Source: VFMC01 sp044238435
Lineage (GTDB): Bacteria > Actinomycetota > Acidimicrobiia > Acidimicrobiales > Ilumatobacteraceae
Reading direction: 5' to 3'
DNA length: 45,453 nt
NCBI GenBank assembly: GCA_044238435.1
Contig: JBIIDH010000016.1
Location: forward strand, 1 to 45,453
The notes under the pieces are model-generated. The model did no database searches, had not been told where the DNA came from, and saw only the letters and a list, made by a program, of their open reading frames with translations. The translations under genes were made by a program, and so were the position numbers. Positions 8,214 to 16,819 of the stretch are shown piece by piece (the stretch's first letter is position 1; each line of letters opens with the position of its first letter).

Positions 8214-9433
8214 CGCCGCCGAGCGTAGTGACCGAGGGCCTGCTGAAGCGGCCAGGCGAGGTCGCCGCGCGCCGCCGCATCGCGCCCACCCACCTCCACG
8301 CTGTCGAGTTGCAGCCAGTCGGCCATCAGCGACAGTTCGGCGGCAAGGGCCTCTGCCACCTCGTCCACCGCCACGCCGAGTTCGGCGAACGCGCCCGGCA
8401 CACGCAGCACACCATGCTGCCGGTCGGCCTTCAGGTCGACCCTCGCCACCAGTTCGTCGCCCAGCATGAACGGCAGCACGTAGTACCCGTGCTGTCGCTT
8501 CGGCGCCGGCGTGTAGATCTCGATGCGGTACCGGAAGCCGAACAGGCGCTCGGTGCGATCGCGGTTCCACACCACCGGGTCGAACGGGCTGAGCAGAGCC
8601 CGGGCGTCGACCCGCCGCGGCAGCCTCACCTCGGGATGCCGGTACGCGGGTTTGCGCCACCCCTCCACCGCCACCTGCTCGAGCCGACCGTCCTCGACCA
8701 GTTCGTCGATCAGCACCCGGCAGGGGGTCGTCTTCTGGCGGTGGTAGTCGGTGAGGTCGTCGAGGGTGCCCACCCCGTGATGTCGTGCCGCCAGCACCAG
8801 CAGCTCCTTGCGCGCCTCGGCCTCGGTGGGCGTGGGGCGGGCCAGCACGGCAGTGGGGATCACACGCTCGGCGAGGTCGTACATCCGGGCGAAGTCGGTG
8901 GGGCGACGCCAGGCCGAGATGCGACCCGACCAGAAGAGGTGTTCGAGGGCGACCTTGCCGTCGTCCCAGTCCCACCAGGTGCCCTTCTTGCCCACCCGGG
9001 CCTCGAGGTCGCCGGCGGCGATGGGTCCCTCGGCGGCCACCCGCCGGTACACCTCGTCGACGTACCCGGGCCGACGCTGCTCGAGCTGCATGAACCGGCC
9101 CCACTTGTGGTCGCGCGCCATCTGCCACCGGTGCAGGTGATGGTGTTCGGTTGGCACGTGCGATGCCTCGTGCACCCAGTACTCGAACAACTCACCTGCC
9201 GCCGTGGCGTCGGCGATGAGGGTGCGCGGATGTGGCCCCAGCCGGGCGAACAGCGGCAACTCCTGACTGCGCACCAGCACGTTCACCGAGTCGATCTGGA
9301 TGAGGCCCATGTGGTCGAGCGCGCGCCGGAGATGACGGCGATCGACCCGACCGCTGGGACGGGGCGCGGCAAAGCCCTGCGCACCGAGCGCGAGGCGTCG
9401 GGCTTCGTCGAGCGACAGGTGCTGCGCGCGCAC
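8210..9433 (-). CDS. AlkX/YcaQ-type DNA glycosylase (winged-helix HTH_42)
   Basis: A 407-residue protein of the HTH_42 superfamily, built from tandem winged-helix domains. The segment GLIQIDSVNVLVRSQ carries the QxD catalytic motif (Gln46-x-Asp48) of the AlkX/YcaQ branch, as opposed to the QxQ of AlkZ; these enzymes excise damaged bases from interstrand crosslinks. Other family landmarks are WVHEASHVP, LLSPFDPVVWNRDRTERLFG and YRIEIYTPAPKRQHGYY. It starts with GTG. It sits 20 bases after the cyclophilin gene and overlaps the AI-2E gene by 4, so it belongs to a long minus-strand unit; nothing visible suggests damage-specific control. Confidence 0.87.
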   Translation of the reverse strand: MRAQHLSLDEARRLALGAQGFAAPRPSGRVDRRHLRRALDHMGLIQIDSVNVLVRSQELPLFARLGPHPRTLIADATAAGELFEYWVHEASHVPTEHHHLHRWQMARDHKWGRFMQLEQRRPGYVDEVYRRVAAEGPIAAGDLEARVGKKGTWWDWDDGKVALEHLFWSGRISAWRRPTDFARMYDLAERVIPTAVLARPTPTEAEARKELLVLAARHHGVGTLDDLTDYHRQKTTPCRVLIDELVEDGRLEQVAVEGWRKPAYRHPEVRLPRRVDARALLSPFDPVVWNRDRTERLFGFRYRIEIYTPAPKRQHGYYVLPFMLGDELVARVDLKADRQHGVLRVPGAFAELGVAVDEVAEALAAELSLMADWLQLDSVEVGGRDAAARGDLAWPLQQALGHYARRR

Positions 9434-9440
9434 CGGTGAC

Positions 9441-9455
9441 GACCCGGGCCGGGTC
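9441..9455. other. Small GC hairpin between two minus-strand genes
   Basis: GACCCG and CGGGTC flank a GGC loop in the 20-base gap between the cyclophilin and AlkX genes. It lacks a T-run on either strand and may only attenuate read-through. Confidence 0.25.
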
Positions 9456-10008
9456 AGTCGGCGACGGCGATGGTGACCGAGTTGATGACCACGTCTTCAC
9501 GCGGGCGATCACTGCGGTCGGTGGCCACCTGCTGCATGGCGTCGAGCACCTCGAGGCCCTTCACGATCTGCCCGAAGTGGTTGTACTGCGGGGGCAGCTG
9601 CACACCGCTCTGGCCACTGATGAGGAAGAACTGGCTGCCGTTGGTGTTGGGCCCGGCGTTGGCCATGGCCATCGAACCGATCTGGTAGCGCTGGCGCACC
9701 GGCTCGTCGGGGAAGCGGTAGCCGGGGCCGCCGCGGCCGGTGCCGGTGGGGTCGCCGCCCTGGCACATGAAGCCGTTGATGATGCGGTGGAAGATGACGC
9801 CGTCGTAGTAGTGGTGCGCAGCGAGGAACACGAAGTTGTTCACCGTGATGGGCGCGTTCAGTGCGTCGAGGGCGATGACGATGGTGCCGAGCGATGTCTC
9901 CATCGTGGCCGTGTACCGCTTCGAGGTGTCGATCCCCATCTCGGGGGCCTCGGCGAACTGCTGCATGACCGGGGCGGAACCATCGAGGGGCGGGAAAGGT
10001 GTGGGCAT
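9454..10008 (-). CDS. Cyclophilin-type peptidyl-prolyl isomerase
   Basis: A 184-residue cytoplasmic cyclophilin. The catalytic core shows the hallmark stretch FHRIINGFMCQGGDPTG with the active-site Arg, then GSQFFLISG and NHFGQIVKGLEVLD. A short N-terminal extension (MPTPFPPLDGSAPVM) precedes the fold and there is no signal peptide. ATG 10008 was chosen to avoid overlap with the lipoprotein gene 10 bases upstream; an upstream start near 10041 is possible. Placed after a lipoprotein and permeases, it is probably co-transcribed with them, but cyclophilins are housekeeping and a link is not required. Confidence 0.92.
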   Translation of the reverse strand: MPTPFPPLDGSAPVMQQFAEAPEMGIDTSKRYTATMETSLGTIVIALDALNAPITVNNFVFLAAHHYYDGVIFHRIINGFMCQGGDPTGTGRGGPGYRFPDEPVRQRYQIGSMAMANAGPNTNGSQFFLISGQSGVQLPPQYNHFGQIVKGLEVLDAMQQVATDRSDRPREDVVINSVTIAVAD

Positions 10009-10018
10009 GGCTGCGAGG

Positions 10019-11581
10019 CTATCCGGCCTGACGGGCGGCATAGTCGGCCAACAGCGCGTCGGCCTGGGTGGCAGCCTCGGTGAGGGCCTGCTGCGGATCG
10101 CCGCCGTTCAACACGGTGGCCAGCGCCCGGGCCGTGAGCACGCGCACCTCGCGCTGGGGCCCCAGCAGCGGCCCGACGGCCGTGGGCACGTCGGGGGTCT
10201 CGACCAGGCTGGTGTACGCCACTGCGAATCGTGGGTCGGAGGCATAGGTGGTGGCCAGCGGCTCGAGGTCGGCGGCATCGGGCCGGATGGGCACGTAGCC
10301 GGTGGCCGAGGCCCAGGTGGCCTGCGACTGGGCGCTGATGAGGTAGGCGATGTAGTCCCACGCTGCGGCCGCCTGGGCATCGCCCTTGTCGGCCGTGATC
10401 CACAGCGAGGCACCACCCACCAGCACGGTGGCCGCGCCGTTGGGGCCGGGCATCGGCGACACCGACACGTCGTCGGCCGCCACGTTGGGGGCGATACCGG
10501 CGGCGATGGCGGCCAGCACCGTGCCCAGTGCGGCAGAGGTGCCGATGGTCATCGCCCCCGGCTCCTCGGCGTCGGCGAGCTTCAAGAAGGCATCCTGACC
10601 GCTGACGTTGTCGCCCACGTTGAAGAACCACCCGTCGGCGACGCCCTGCTGGAGGTAGGCCATCAGGTCGACACCGGTCTGGTTGTCGAACAGCACCTCG
10701 GTGGCAGGCGCCGAGCGACCGTTGTCGTTGTTGGCGTAGAACTCGCCGGCCTTGGCGAACCACTGCTCGACGTACCAGCCGCCGCCACCGTCGAAGCTGG
10801 TGTCGAGCACCAGGCCGTACTTGGCGGCACCCGACTCGACGATCTGCTTCGACGCAGCGAGCATCTCGTCGAGTGTGCGCGGCGGGGCCTCGGGGTCGAG
10901 TCCGGCAGCGGCGAAGATCTTCTTGTTGTAGAACAGCACCGGGTTGCTGACGTTGAAGGGCATTGCCCACTGCACGCCGCCGGTGGAGTAGGCGTTCACT
11001 GCCGAGGGCAGCAGCACCGACCGGTCGAACCCGGCCGACTCGGCGCACGCCTCGACCGGGATGAACGAGTCGGTGTCGCGGAACGACTGCACCGCGTACT
11101 CGGGGGCCTGCACCAGTTCGGGGCGGCTGCCCTGGCCCGACTGCAGGTACTTGTCGATGACCTGCTCGTAACCGCCCTGGTTCTGCAGGGTGACCTTCAC
11201 CTTGTCCTGGCTGGCGTTGTACTGGTCGGTGAGCGCAGTGAGCTGCTTCTCGAGCTCGGCGGTCATCCCGTGCCAGAACGTGATCTCGACCGGGCCGTCG
11301 GCGGCTGCGAGCGCATCGGTGGGGCACGGGGGCAGGCTGTCGAGCGGGGTGGCCGCCGTGGTGGACGGCGCCGCAGTGGTGCCGGGCGCAGCGGTGGTGT
11401 CGGTGACACCGGGTGCCGAGGTGTCGCCAGGGGCGGCCGTGGTGGCGGGAGCGATGGTGGTGTTGCCGGCGTTCTGCAGCGACCCTCCGCCACTGCTGCA
11501 GGCAGCGGCGAACGACGCCACCAGCACGGCGGCGGCGAGGGTGGTGGTGCGACCGCGACGGGCGGTGTGACGACGAGACAT
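10019..11581 (-). CDS. ABC transporter sugar-type (UgpB-like) binding lipoprotein
   Basis: A 520-residue extracellular solute-binding protein of the family 1 (sugar or glycerol-3-phosphate) type. An Arg-rich start and hydrophobic core end in FAAAC (Cys28), the lipid anchor, followed by a flexible Thr/Ala/Pro-rich linker (about 40-80). The mature domain opens with GPVEITFWHGMTAELEKQL, where FWHG is typical of UgpB-like proteins. The start ATG shares one base with the stop of the permease gene. The set ATPase-permease-permease-binding protein makes a complete importer; the ligand cannot be told from sequence, with sugars, sugar derivatives and glycerol-3-phosphate all possible. Confidence 0.87.
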   Translation of the reverse strand: MSRRHTARRGRTTTLAAAVLVASFAAACSSGGGSLQNAGNTTIAPATTAAPGDTSAPGVTDTTAAPGTTAAPSTTAATPLDSLPPCPTDALAAADGPVEITFWHGMTAELEKQLTALTDQYNASQDKVKVTLQNQGGYEQVIDKYLQSGQGSRPELVQAPEYAVQSFRDTDSFIPVEACAESAGFDRSVLLPSAVNAYSTGGVQWAMPFNVSNPVLFYNKKIFAAAGLDPEAPPRTLDEMLAASKQIVESGAAKYGLVLDTSFDGGGGWYVEQWFAKAGEFYANNDNGRSAPATEVLFDNQTGVDLMAYLQQGVADGWFFNVGDNVSGQDAFLKLADAEEPGAMTIGTSAALGTVLAAIAAGIAPNVAADDVSVSPMPGPNGAATVLVGGASLWITADKGDAQAAAAWDYIAYLISAQSQATWASATGYVPIRPDAADLEPLATTYASDPRFAVAYTSLVETPDVPTAVGPLLGPQREVRVLTARALATVLNGGDPQQALTEAATQADALLADYAARQAG

Positions 11582-12444
11582 CAGCCCTTCACCGCCCCGG
11601 CCGTGAGGCCACGCACGAGTTGGCGCTGGAACACGATCAGCACCAGGGCGATGGGGAGGGCGGCGATGACGGTGCCGGCGATGGGCACGTTGAACCGCTC
11701 GATGTCGGGCACGCTCGCGTTGAGCAGTCGGAGTCCGGTCTGCACGGTGTTCATGTCCTCTTCGGTGGTGATCAGGTTGGGCCACAGGTACTGGTTCCAG
11801 CTCGCCAGGAACGAGAACAGCGCCAGCGCTCCGAGCGTAGGGCGCACCAGCGGCAGCGCCACCTCGCGCAGGAACCCGAGGTGACCGAGTCCGTCCATCA
11901 CCGCCGCTTCGCGTAGTTCCTTCGGGATCTGCATGAACACCTGACGCATCAGGAACGTCCCGAATGCTGTGGCCAGGAACGGCACGGCGAGCCCCTGGTA
12001 GCTGTTCAGCCAGCCCAGTGAGTCGACGATGCGCCGGTTCACGACGAGCGTGGTCTCGAGCGGCACCAGCAGCGTGGCCAGGAACACTGCGAACCAGAAG
12101 GTCTTCAGTGGGAAGCGCAGGAAGGCGAACGCATAGGCGGCCAGCACCGAGGTGACCAGTTGCGCCGCTGTGACCACCACGGCGACGACGGTGGAGTTCC
12201 AGAGATAGCGGCCGAGGCGACCCTCGGTCCAGGCGTCGCGCAGCACCGACAGAGTGAGGTGCTCGGGCACGAACGGCCGGTCGAGCACCTTGCCACCCGG
12301 CTTCAAGGCCGCGAGCAGGGTGGTGTACACGGGCAGAAGCACGCACACCGCCACCAGCGCCAGCACGGCGAAGCGAGCAGCGGTGCGCCAGCCCGGCCGC
12401 ACGTGGTCGATGCCGATGGCCCCCGTTGTGTCACTCGTTGCCAT
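11581..12444 (-). CDS. ABC sugar-type permease, UgpE-like
   Basis: A 287-residue inner-membrane permease of the MalG/UgpE class, with about six transmembrane helices. The EAA loop that docks on the ATPase is visible as ELREAAVMDGLGHLGFLREVALPL (shown by its EAA and downstream G residues around 192-203). The ATG at 12444 lies 14 bases inside the end of the partner permease gene, typical of coupled translation. Confidence 0.9.
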   Translation of the reverse strand: MATSDTTGAIGIDHVRPGWRTAARFAVLALVAVCVLLPVYTTLLAALKPGGKVLDRPFVPEHLTLSVLRDAWTEGRLGRYLWNSTVVAVVVTAAQLVTSVLAAYAFAFLRFPLKTFWFAVFLATLLVPLETTLVVNRRIVDSLGWLNSYQGLAVPFLATAFGTFLMRQVFMQIPKELREAAVMDGLGHLGFLREVALPLVRPTLGALALFSFLASWNQYLWPNLITTEEDMNTVQTGLRLLNASVPDIERFNVPIAGTVIAALPIALVLIVFQRQLVRGLTAGAVKG

Positions 12445-13375
12445 AGTGCACCCTCCGGCCCAGGCCGCGCAGTTGCAGCGCCGACAGCGCCAACAGCACG
12501 ACGAACAACAGCACCGCCACACCTGACTGCAGGCCGGCGTCGCTGCGCGCCACCGAACTGCTGCCGTACACGAGGTAGGTGAGCGTGGTGGTGCTGTCCT
12601 GCGGTGTGGGACCGCCGTTGGTGAGCAGGTCGATCTCGCCGTACGCCTGGAACGCCCGACTGGTGAGCACCACGGCGACGAACACCAGGGTGGGCGACAG
12701 CATCGGCACAGTGACGTCGGTGAACCGCCGCCACGGACTGGCGCCATCCACATACGCGCTCTCGTGCAACTCGCGGGGGATGCTCTGCAGGCCGGCCGTC
12801 ACCACGATGAACGTGAAGCCGAGGTTGGCCCAGATGCTCGACACGGCCACGCTGGTGAGCGCCGTACCGGGGTCGTTCAGCAGGCCGGGGCGCTTCATCA
12901 CCGGGAACAGCGAGTTGAGCCAGTCGATGTTGGCGAGCACACCGCGTGAGGGCTGCAGCAGGAACAGCCACATCAGCGACGCCACCGCCACCGACGTGGC
13001 GACGGTGCTGGAGAACACGGTGCGGAAGAAGCGCACACCGCGGAGGTGCTTGTCGGCCAGGACGGCGAGCCCCAGCCCCAGCAGCACACCGACGGGCACG
13101 GTGAGCAGCGCGAACTTCACCGTCACCCACAGCGCGTGCTGGAACTCGTCGCTCTTGGCGATGTCGAGGTACTGCCCCCAGCCGTTGGTGCGGCAGTTGC
13201 GCGCCTGCGCATCGCAGCGCTGGCGACCCAGGAACACCGCACGGCCGAGCGGGTACAGCACGAACGTGACGAGGATGACGATCGACGGCGCCAGCATCGC
13301 CAGTGCGAGCATCGCCTCGCGCGCTCGGCCCGAGCCACGCCGCCGCGACGAGGCCGGGGTGAGGGCGACCGTCAT
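12431..13375 (-). CDS. ABC sugar-type permease, UgpA-like
   Basis: A 314-residue inner-membrane permease of the MalF/UgpA class with about six helices and the EAA-loop variant LHESAYVDGASPWRRF. An unusual periplasmic stretch near residues 50-70 carries two cysteines (RQRCDAQARNCRTNGWGQ) that could form a disulfide. Start ATG 13375 overlaps the ATPase stop by 4 bases. Confidence 0.9.
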   Translation of the reverse strand: MTVALTPASSRRRGSGRAREAMLALAMLAPSIVILVTFVLYPLGRAVFLGRQRCDAQARNCRTNGWGQYLDIAKSDEFQHALWVTVKFALLTVPVGVLLGLGLAVLADKHLRGVRFFRTVFSSTVATSVAVASLMWLFLLQPSRGVLANIDWLNSLFPVMKRPGLLNDPGTALTSVAVSSIWANLGFTFIVVTAGLQSIPRELHESAYVDGASPWRRFTDVTVPMLSPTLVFVAVVLTSRAFQAYGEIDLLTNGGPTPQDSTTTLTYLVYGSSSVARSDAGLQSGVAVLLFVVLLALSALQLRGLGRRVHYGNE

Positions 13376-14388
13376 CGATCCACCCGTCGGCCCGTGGTCG
13401 GATCGAAGTGGTGGCGGTGTTCTGCCGGCAGCCGCAGGCCCACCTCGTCGCCCACTCGGGCAACGGCATCGCCACCGGCGGCACCACGCACCACGATGCG
13501 GGTGTCGCCGACCTGGCAGTACACGAGCACCTCGTGCCCCAGTTGCTCGACGAGCGCCACCGTGGCGCGCAGCGACGAGGTGTCGTCGATGACGACGTGC
13601 TCGGGGCGGATGCCCACCTGCAGCGACCGTTCGTCGTCGGGACCGTCGGCCAGACCCGCGGGCAGCACGTTCATGGGTGGCGTGCCGATGAAGCCGGCCA
13701 CGAACACCGATGCCGGCCGGGCGTACACCTCGGCCGGGGTGCCCACCTGCTCGAGTCGACCGCTGTGCATCACGGCCACGCGGGTGCCCATGGTCATCGC
13801 CTCGACCTGGTCGTGGGTGACGTACACGAACGTCGAACTGAGCCGCTGGTGCAGGGCCACCAGTTCGGCGCGCGTCTCGCTGCGCAGTTTGGCGTCGAGG
13901 TTGCTGAGCGGCTCGTCCATGCAGAACACGGCCGGCTGGCGCACGATGGCCCGGGCCAGGGCCACGCGCTGACGCTGGCCGCCACTCAACTGGCCGGGCT
14001 TGCGGCCCAGGTAGTCGGTGAGACCCAGCGCTGCCGCCGCCTGCTCGGCCGCCGCGGCCCGCTCGGCCTTGGGCACCTTGCGCACCTTCAGCGGGAACTC
14101 GATGTTCGCCCGCACGGTCTTGTGCGGATAGAGCGCGTAGCTCTGGAACACCATCGCCACGTCGCGCTCTTTCGGCTCGACGTCGTTCACGGCGACACCA
14201 CCGATCGACACCACCCCGCTGGTGGGTGCCTCGAGACCGGCGATCATCCGCAGCAGCGTGCTCTTGCCGCACCCCGACGGGCCGAGCAGCACCATGAACT
14301 CGCGATCGGCGATGTCGAGCGTCACGTCGTCGACCGCCGTGACCCCGTCGAACATCTTGGTGAGGGACTCGAGCCGTACCGTTGCCAC
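13372..14388 (-). CDS. ABC transporter ATPase, UgpC/MsmK-like
   Basis: A 338-residue ATPase of the carbohydrate-uptake CUT1 class. Walker A is GPSGCGKST, the Q-loop region VFQSYALYPH, the signature LSGGQRQR, Walker B AVFCMDEPLSNLD and the H-loop VTHDQVEAM. The last 100 residues form the OB-fold (TOBE) regulatory domain typical of MalK/UgpC. It begins with GTG at 14388, which has TACGGT 6 bases upstream, so this first gene of the unit may be leaderless. It heads the minus-strand run that ends at 5070. MsmK-type ATPases can serve several importers. Confidence 0.9.
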   Translation of the reverse strand: MATVRLESLTKMFDGVTAVDDVTLDIADREFMVLLGPSGCGKSTLLRMIAGLEAPTSGVVSIGGVAVNDVEPKERDVAMVFQSYALYPHKTVRANIEFPLKVRKVPKAERAAAAEQAAAALGLTDYLGRKPGQLSGGQRQRVALARAIVRQPAVFCMDEPLSNLDAKLRSETRAELVALHQRLSSTFVYVTHDQVEAMTMGTRVAVMHSGRLEQVGTPAEVYARPASVFVAGFIGTPPMNVLPAGLADGPDDERSLQVGIRPEHVVIDDTSSLRATVALVEQLGHEVLVYCQVGDTRIVVRGAAGGDAVARVGDEVGLRLPAEHRHHFDPTTGRRVDR

Positions 14389-14394
14389 ACGCCC

Positions 14395-14400
14395 ACCGTA
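14395..14400 (-). promoter_or_regulatory. -10 element of the ABC sugar operon, leaderless spacing
   Basis: On the minus strand TACGGT ends 6 bases before the GTG at 14388. It is the only promoter-like signal found ahead of the nine-gene minus-strand run. Confidence 0.5.
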
Positions 14401-14471
14401 GGCGACGCAGCGCCCCGGTGCAGCCAGGCGATGAGTACCAGGGCGACATGACCCGGGCGAGCAGGGGCCGG

Positions 14472-14477
14472 TAGGGT
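14472..14477 (+). promoter_or_regulatory. -10 element of the DksA-like gene, leaderless spacing
   Basis: TAGGGT ends 7 bases before the ATG at 14485. It supports that start over the GTG at 14476, which overlaps the hexamer. Confidence 0.45.
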
Positions 14478-14484
14478 GCGATCG

Positions 14485-14709
14485 ATGTCGTCCGCCGAAT
14501 CCACCAGCGAACCCGCCGCAGCGTCACCCGCCCTCGACCTCGCCCCCGCCCTCGACCTTGACGGCATCGGCCGCGACCTCGCCGACGTGGAGGCCGCACT
14601 CGCCCGACTCGACGCCGGCACCTACTGGACCGACGAGGTCACCGGCGGCGAACTGTCCGACGATCTGCTCGCCGAGCGACCCACGGCCCGGCGCGCCCCG
14701 GCCGAGTGA
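14485..14709 (+). CDS. Small DksA/TraR-like protein without zinc cysteines
   Basis: A 74-residue acidic protein. The C-terminal half, IGRDLADVEAALARLDAG followed by TYWTDEVTGGELSDDLLAERPTARR read in order, follows the coiled-coil-to-zinc-finger junction of DksA/TraR-like proteins (usually ...LDAGTYGxCxxCGxxIxxxRLxAxP). The cysteines are absent: the places where they usually sit hold Trp/Asp-Glu and Thr. It therefore probably keeps the fold without zinc. Its stop overlaps the GTG of the ABC1 kinase gene by 4 bases. Function unknown. Confidence 0.65.
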   Translation: MSSAESTSEPAAASPALDLAPALDLDGIGRDLADVEAALARLDAGTYWTDEVTGGELSDDLLAERPTARRAPAE

Positions 14710-16079
14710 CCTCGCGCCGCACCTGGGTGCGGCTGTCGCGTACCGCCCGCGTCTGGCGGCTCACCGTGCGCAACGCCTGGCGTTGGCTGTTGCACCGTGC
14801 CCGCCGTCGGGTGACCCACCGCGACCGGCGGGCCGACCTCGACGCCGCCTACACCCTGCGCACCGCCGACGACGTGGCCCGCGAACTGGGCTCGATGAAG
14901 GGCGCCCTGATGAAGGCCGGGCAATTGCTCGGCTTCGTCGTCGAGGCGCTGCCCGACGAGGCCCAGCGGTCGCTGTCGACGCTGTTCAGCGACGCACCGG
15001 CGATGGCCCCCTCGCTGGCCGCCCAGGTGGTGACGGCCGAGTTCGGTGCGCCGCCCGAGCGGCTGTTCCTCGACTGGTCGCCCGAACCGGCCGCTGCGGC
15101 CAGTATCGGCCAGGTTCACCGCGCCGTCACCCGCGACGGCCGCGAGGTGGCGGTGAAGGTGCAGTACCCGGGCATCGCGGCCTCGATCGAGGCCGACCTC
15201 TCCAACGCCGACCTGCTGTACCGGATGGTCAGCGCCTTCTCGCTGAAGGGGCTCGACACGCGGGCGCTGGTCGACGAGTTGCGGCTCAGGATGCGCGACG
15301 AACTCGACTACCGACTCGAGGCGGCGAACATCCGCGAGTTCGCCCAACGGTTCGAGGGGCACCCGTTCGTGCACCTGCCGGCGCTGGTTCCCGAGCACAG
15401 CGGTGCCACGGTGCTGACCACCGAGTGGATCGACGGCCTGTCGTGGAGCGAGTTCCTCGCGGTGGCCACACCCGAGGCACGCCAGCGCGCCGGCGAGGTG
15501 GTGTGGCGGTTCGCCCAGCACGCCATCCACCGCCTCGGCGTGTTCAACGGCGACCCGCACCCGGGCAACTACCTGTTCACCGCCGACGGCGACGTGACGT
15601 TCCTCGACTTCGGCATGGTGAAGCGCTGGGCGCCGGGCGAGTGGGAGCGACTGATGCCGTGCATGGACGCGATCGTCGTCGACCGCGACCCCGACCGACT
15701 GGTGGCGGCGATGGAGACGTCGGGGTTCCTGCGCGCCGGCCACGGCCTGGCCCCGCAGGCCGTGTTCGACTACGTCAGCAGCCCCTACCGGCCGTACCTC
15801 ACCGACACGTTCACATTCGACCGCGAGTTCATGCGCGACACCGTCGCACGGATCATCGACGTGAACGGGCCGCACGCCGAGGTGATCGCCGTCATCGACA
15901 TGCCGGCCTCGTTCGTGATGCTCGACCGGGTGGTGTGGGGCGTGAGCGCCCTGTTGGGCAAGTTGGGTGTGACGGGCCGGTGGCGCGAGATGCTGCTCGA
16001 GTACCGCCTCGACCAACCTCCCACCACCGACCTCGGACGCGCCGAACTGCAATGGCGGCAAGGATCGACCGCACAGTAA
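14706..16079 (+). CDS. ABC1/UbiB-family atypical kinase
   Basis: A 457-residue member of the ABC1 (AarF/UbiB/ADCK) atypical kinase family. The family's diagnostic motifs are present: the KxGQ motif in GALMKAGQLLG, the Ala-rich loop replacing the Gly-loop in AAAASIGQVH, the VAIK-type lysine in VAVKVQYPG, the catalytic loop HRLGVFNGDPHPGN and the metal-binding DFG in FLDFGMV. Relatives support isoprenoid quinone or lipid metabolism; this organism probably makes menaquinone, so the exact partner is open. It starts with GTG inside the end of the DksA-like gene. Confidence 0.9.
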   Translation: MTSRRTWVRLSRTARVWRLTVRNAWRWLLHRARRRVTHRDRRADLDAAYTLRTADDVARELGSMKGALMKAGQLLGFVVEALPDEAQRSLSTLFSDAPAMAPSLAAQVVTAEFGAPPERLFLDWSPEPAAAASIGQVHRAVTRDGREVAVKVQYPGIAASIEADLSNADLLYRMVSAFSLKGLDTRALVDELRLRMRDELDYRLEAANIREFAQRFEGHPFVHLPALVPEHSGATVLTTEWIDGLSWSEFLAVATPEARQRAGEVVWRFAQHAIHRLGVFNGDPHPGNYLFTADGDVTFLDFGMVKRWAPGEWERLMPCMDAIVVDRDPDRLVAAMETSGFLRAGHGLAPQAVFDYVSSPYRPYLTDTFTFDREFMRDTVARIIDVNGPHAEVIAVIDMPASFVMLDRVVWGVSALLGKLGVTGRWREMLLEYRLDQPPTTDLGRAELQWRQGSTAQ

Positions 16080-16136
16080 TGTCGGCCAGGACTGTTGCGG
16101 TCGAGAACACTCGCCCAGACAGTCATCGACACACGA

Positions 16137-16154
16137 ACTGTCGACATCGACAGT
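16137..16154. promoter_or_regulatory. Palindromic operator-like site before the ferritin-like operon
   Basis: ACTGTCGA and TCGACAGT form a perfect 8-base inverted repeat around CA, ending 17 bases before the GTG at 16172. A further GACAGT and a separate ATCGACA lie just upstream (about 16118-16132). This looks like a binding site for a dimeric regulator; no regulator gene is adjacent. Confidence 0.4.
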
Positions 16155-16171
16155 GACGCCGGGGGGAAGAC

Positions 16172-16819
16172 GTGGCCGATCCGTACAAGCCGAGAGCGCC
16201 GTTCGCGCCGTGGGACCGCCGCGAGCTGCCGGGCGCGTTCGATGTCGAGGAGTCGGCCCGCCGTGTCGGCAACTACAAGTGGGCCGAGATGAAGTTGTTC
16301 GAGGCGCTGGGCGGCTGGGTGGCCACCGTGCCCGAACTCGACGTGAAGATGCGCCTCGGCACGCACTGCTACAAGCACGCCTGGCACGCCGAGCTGTGGC
16401 ACAAGCGACTGCCCGAGTTGCGTGAGATGAACCCCGACCGGCTCACCCAGCCGGCCAACGACGCGCTGGTGCGCTTCGTCGAGGCGATGACCGAGCCCGA
16501 GGCGCCCGACCAGACCATCGAGAAGCTCGTCGGCGTGTACCGGGTGTTCATCCCCCGCTTCATCGCGGCGTACACGTTCCATCGCAACAACACGAGCCAG
16601 ATCACCGATGCGCCCACCATCCGCTCGCTGACCTTCATCCTGCAGGACGAGTTCGACGACTGGCGCGACGGCGAGATGCTGCTGCAGTCGCTCATCGAGA
16701 CGCCCGAGGAAGTCGAACGAGCCGCCGCCCACCAGGCCCGGCTCGAGAAGCTCATGCTCGAAGCCGGTGGCATCACCGGCCCTGGTTCGATCGGTTCCAC
16801 CACCGGAGGTGCGTCATGA
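16172..16819 (+). CDS. Ferritin-like helical protein, partly degenerate metal site
   Basis: A 215-residue, almost wholly helical cytoplasmic protein. A ferritin-like four-helix layout can be read: Glu39/Glu44 in NYKWAEMKLFEAL, an ExxH pair Glu74-His77 in AWHAELWHKRL, and a last helix QDEFDDWRDGE in which the expected second ExxH reads Glu160-x-x-Asp163. The third helix lacks an obvious ligand Glu. So it could bind iron weakly or have become a partner subunit of the next protein. GTG start with a strong purine ribosome site (GGGGGGAAG) at the right distance. It overlaps the next gene by 4 bases. I recognise no named family. Confidence 0.65.
   Translation: MADPYKPRAPFAPWDRRELPGAFDVEESARRVGNYKWAEMKLFEALGGWVATVPELDVKMRLGTHCYKHAWHAELWHKRLPELREMNPDRLTQPANDALVRFVEAMTEPEAPDQTIEKLVGVYRVFIPRFIAAYTFHRNNTSQITDAPTIRSLTFILQDEFDDWRDGEMLLQSLIETPEEVERAAAHQARLEKLMLEAGGITGPGSIGSTTGGAS

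Noticed and set aside
10019..14388. PHO-box-like control of the sugar-type importer as well
   Set aside because: The gap 14389-14484 has no phased TTCAC/GTGAA units on either strand.
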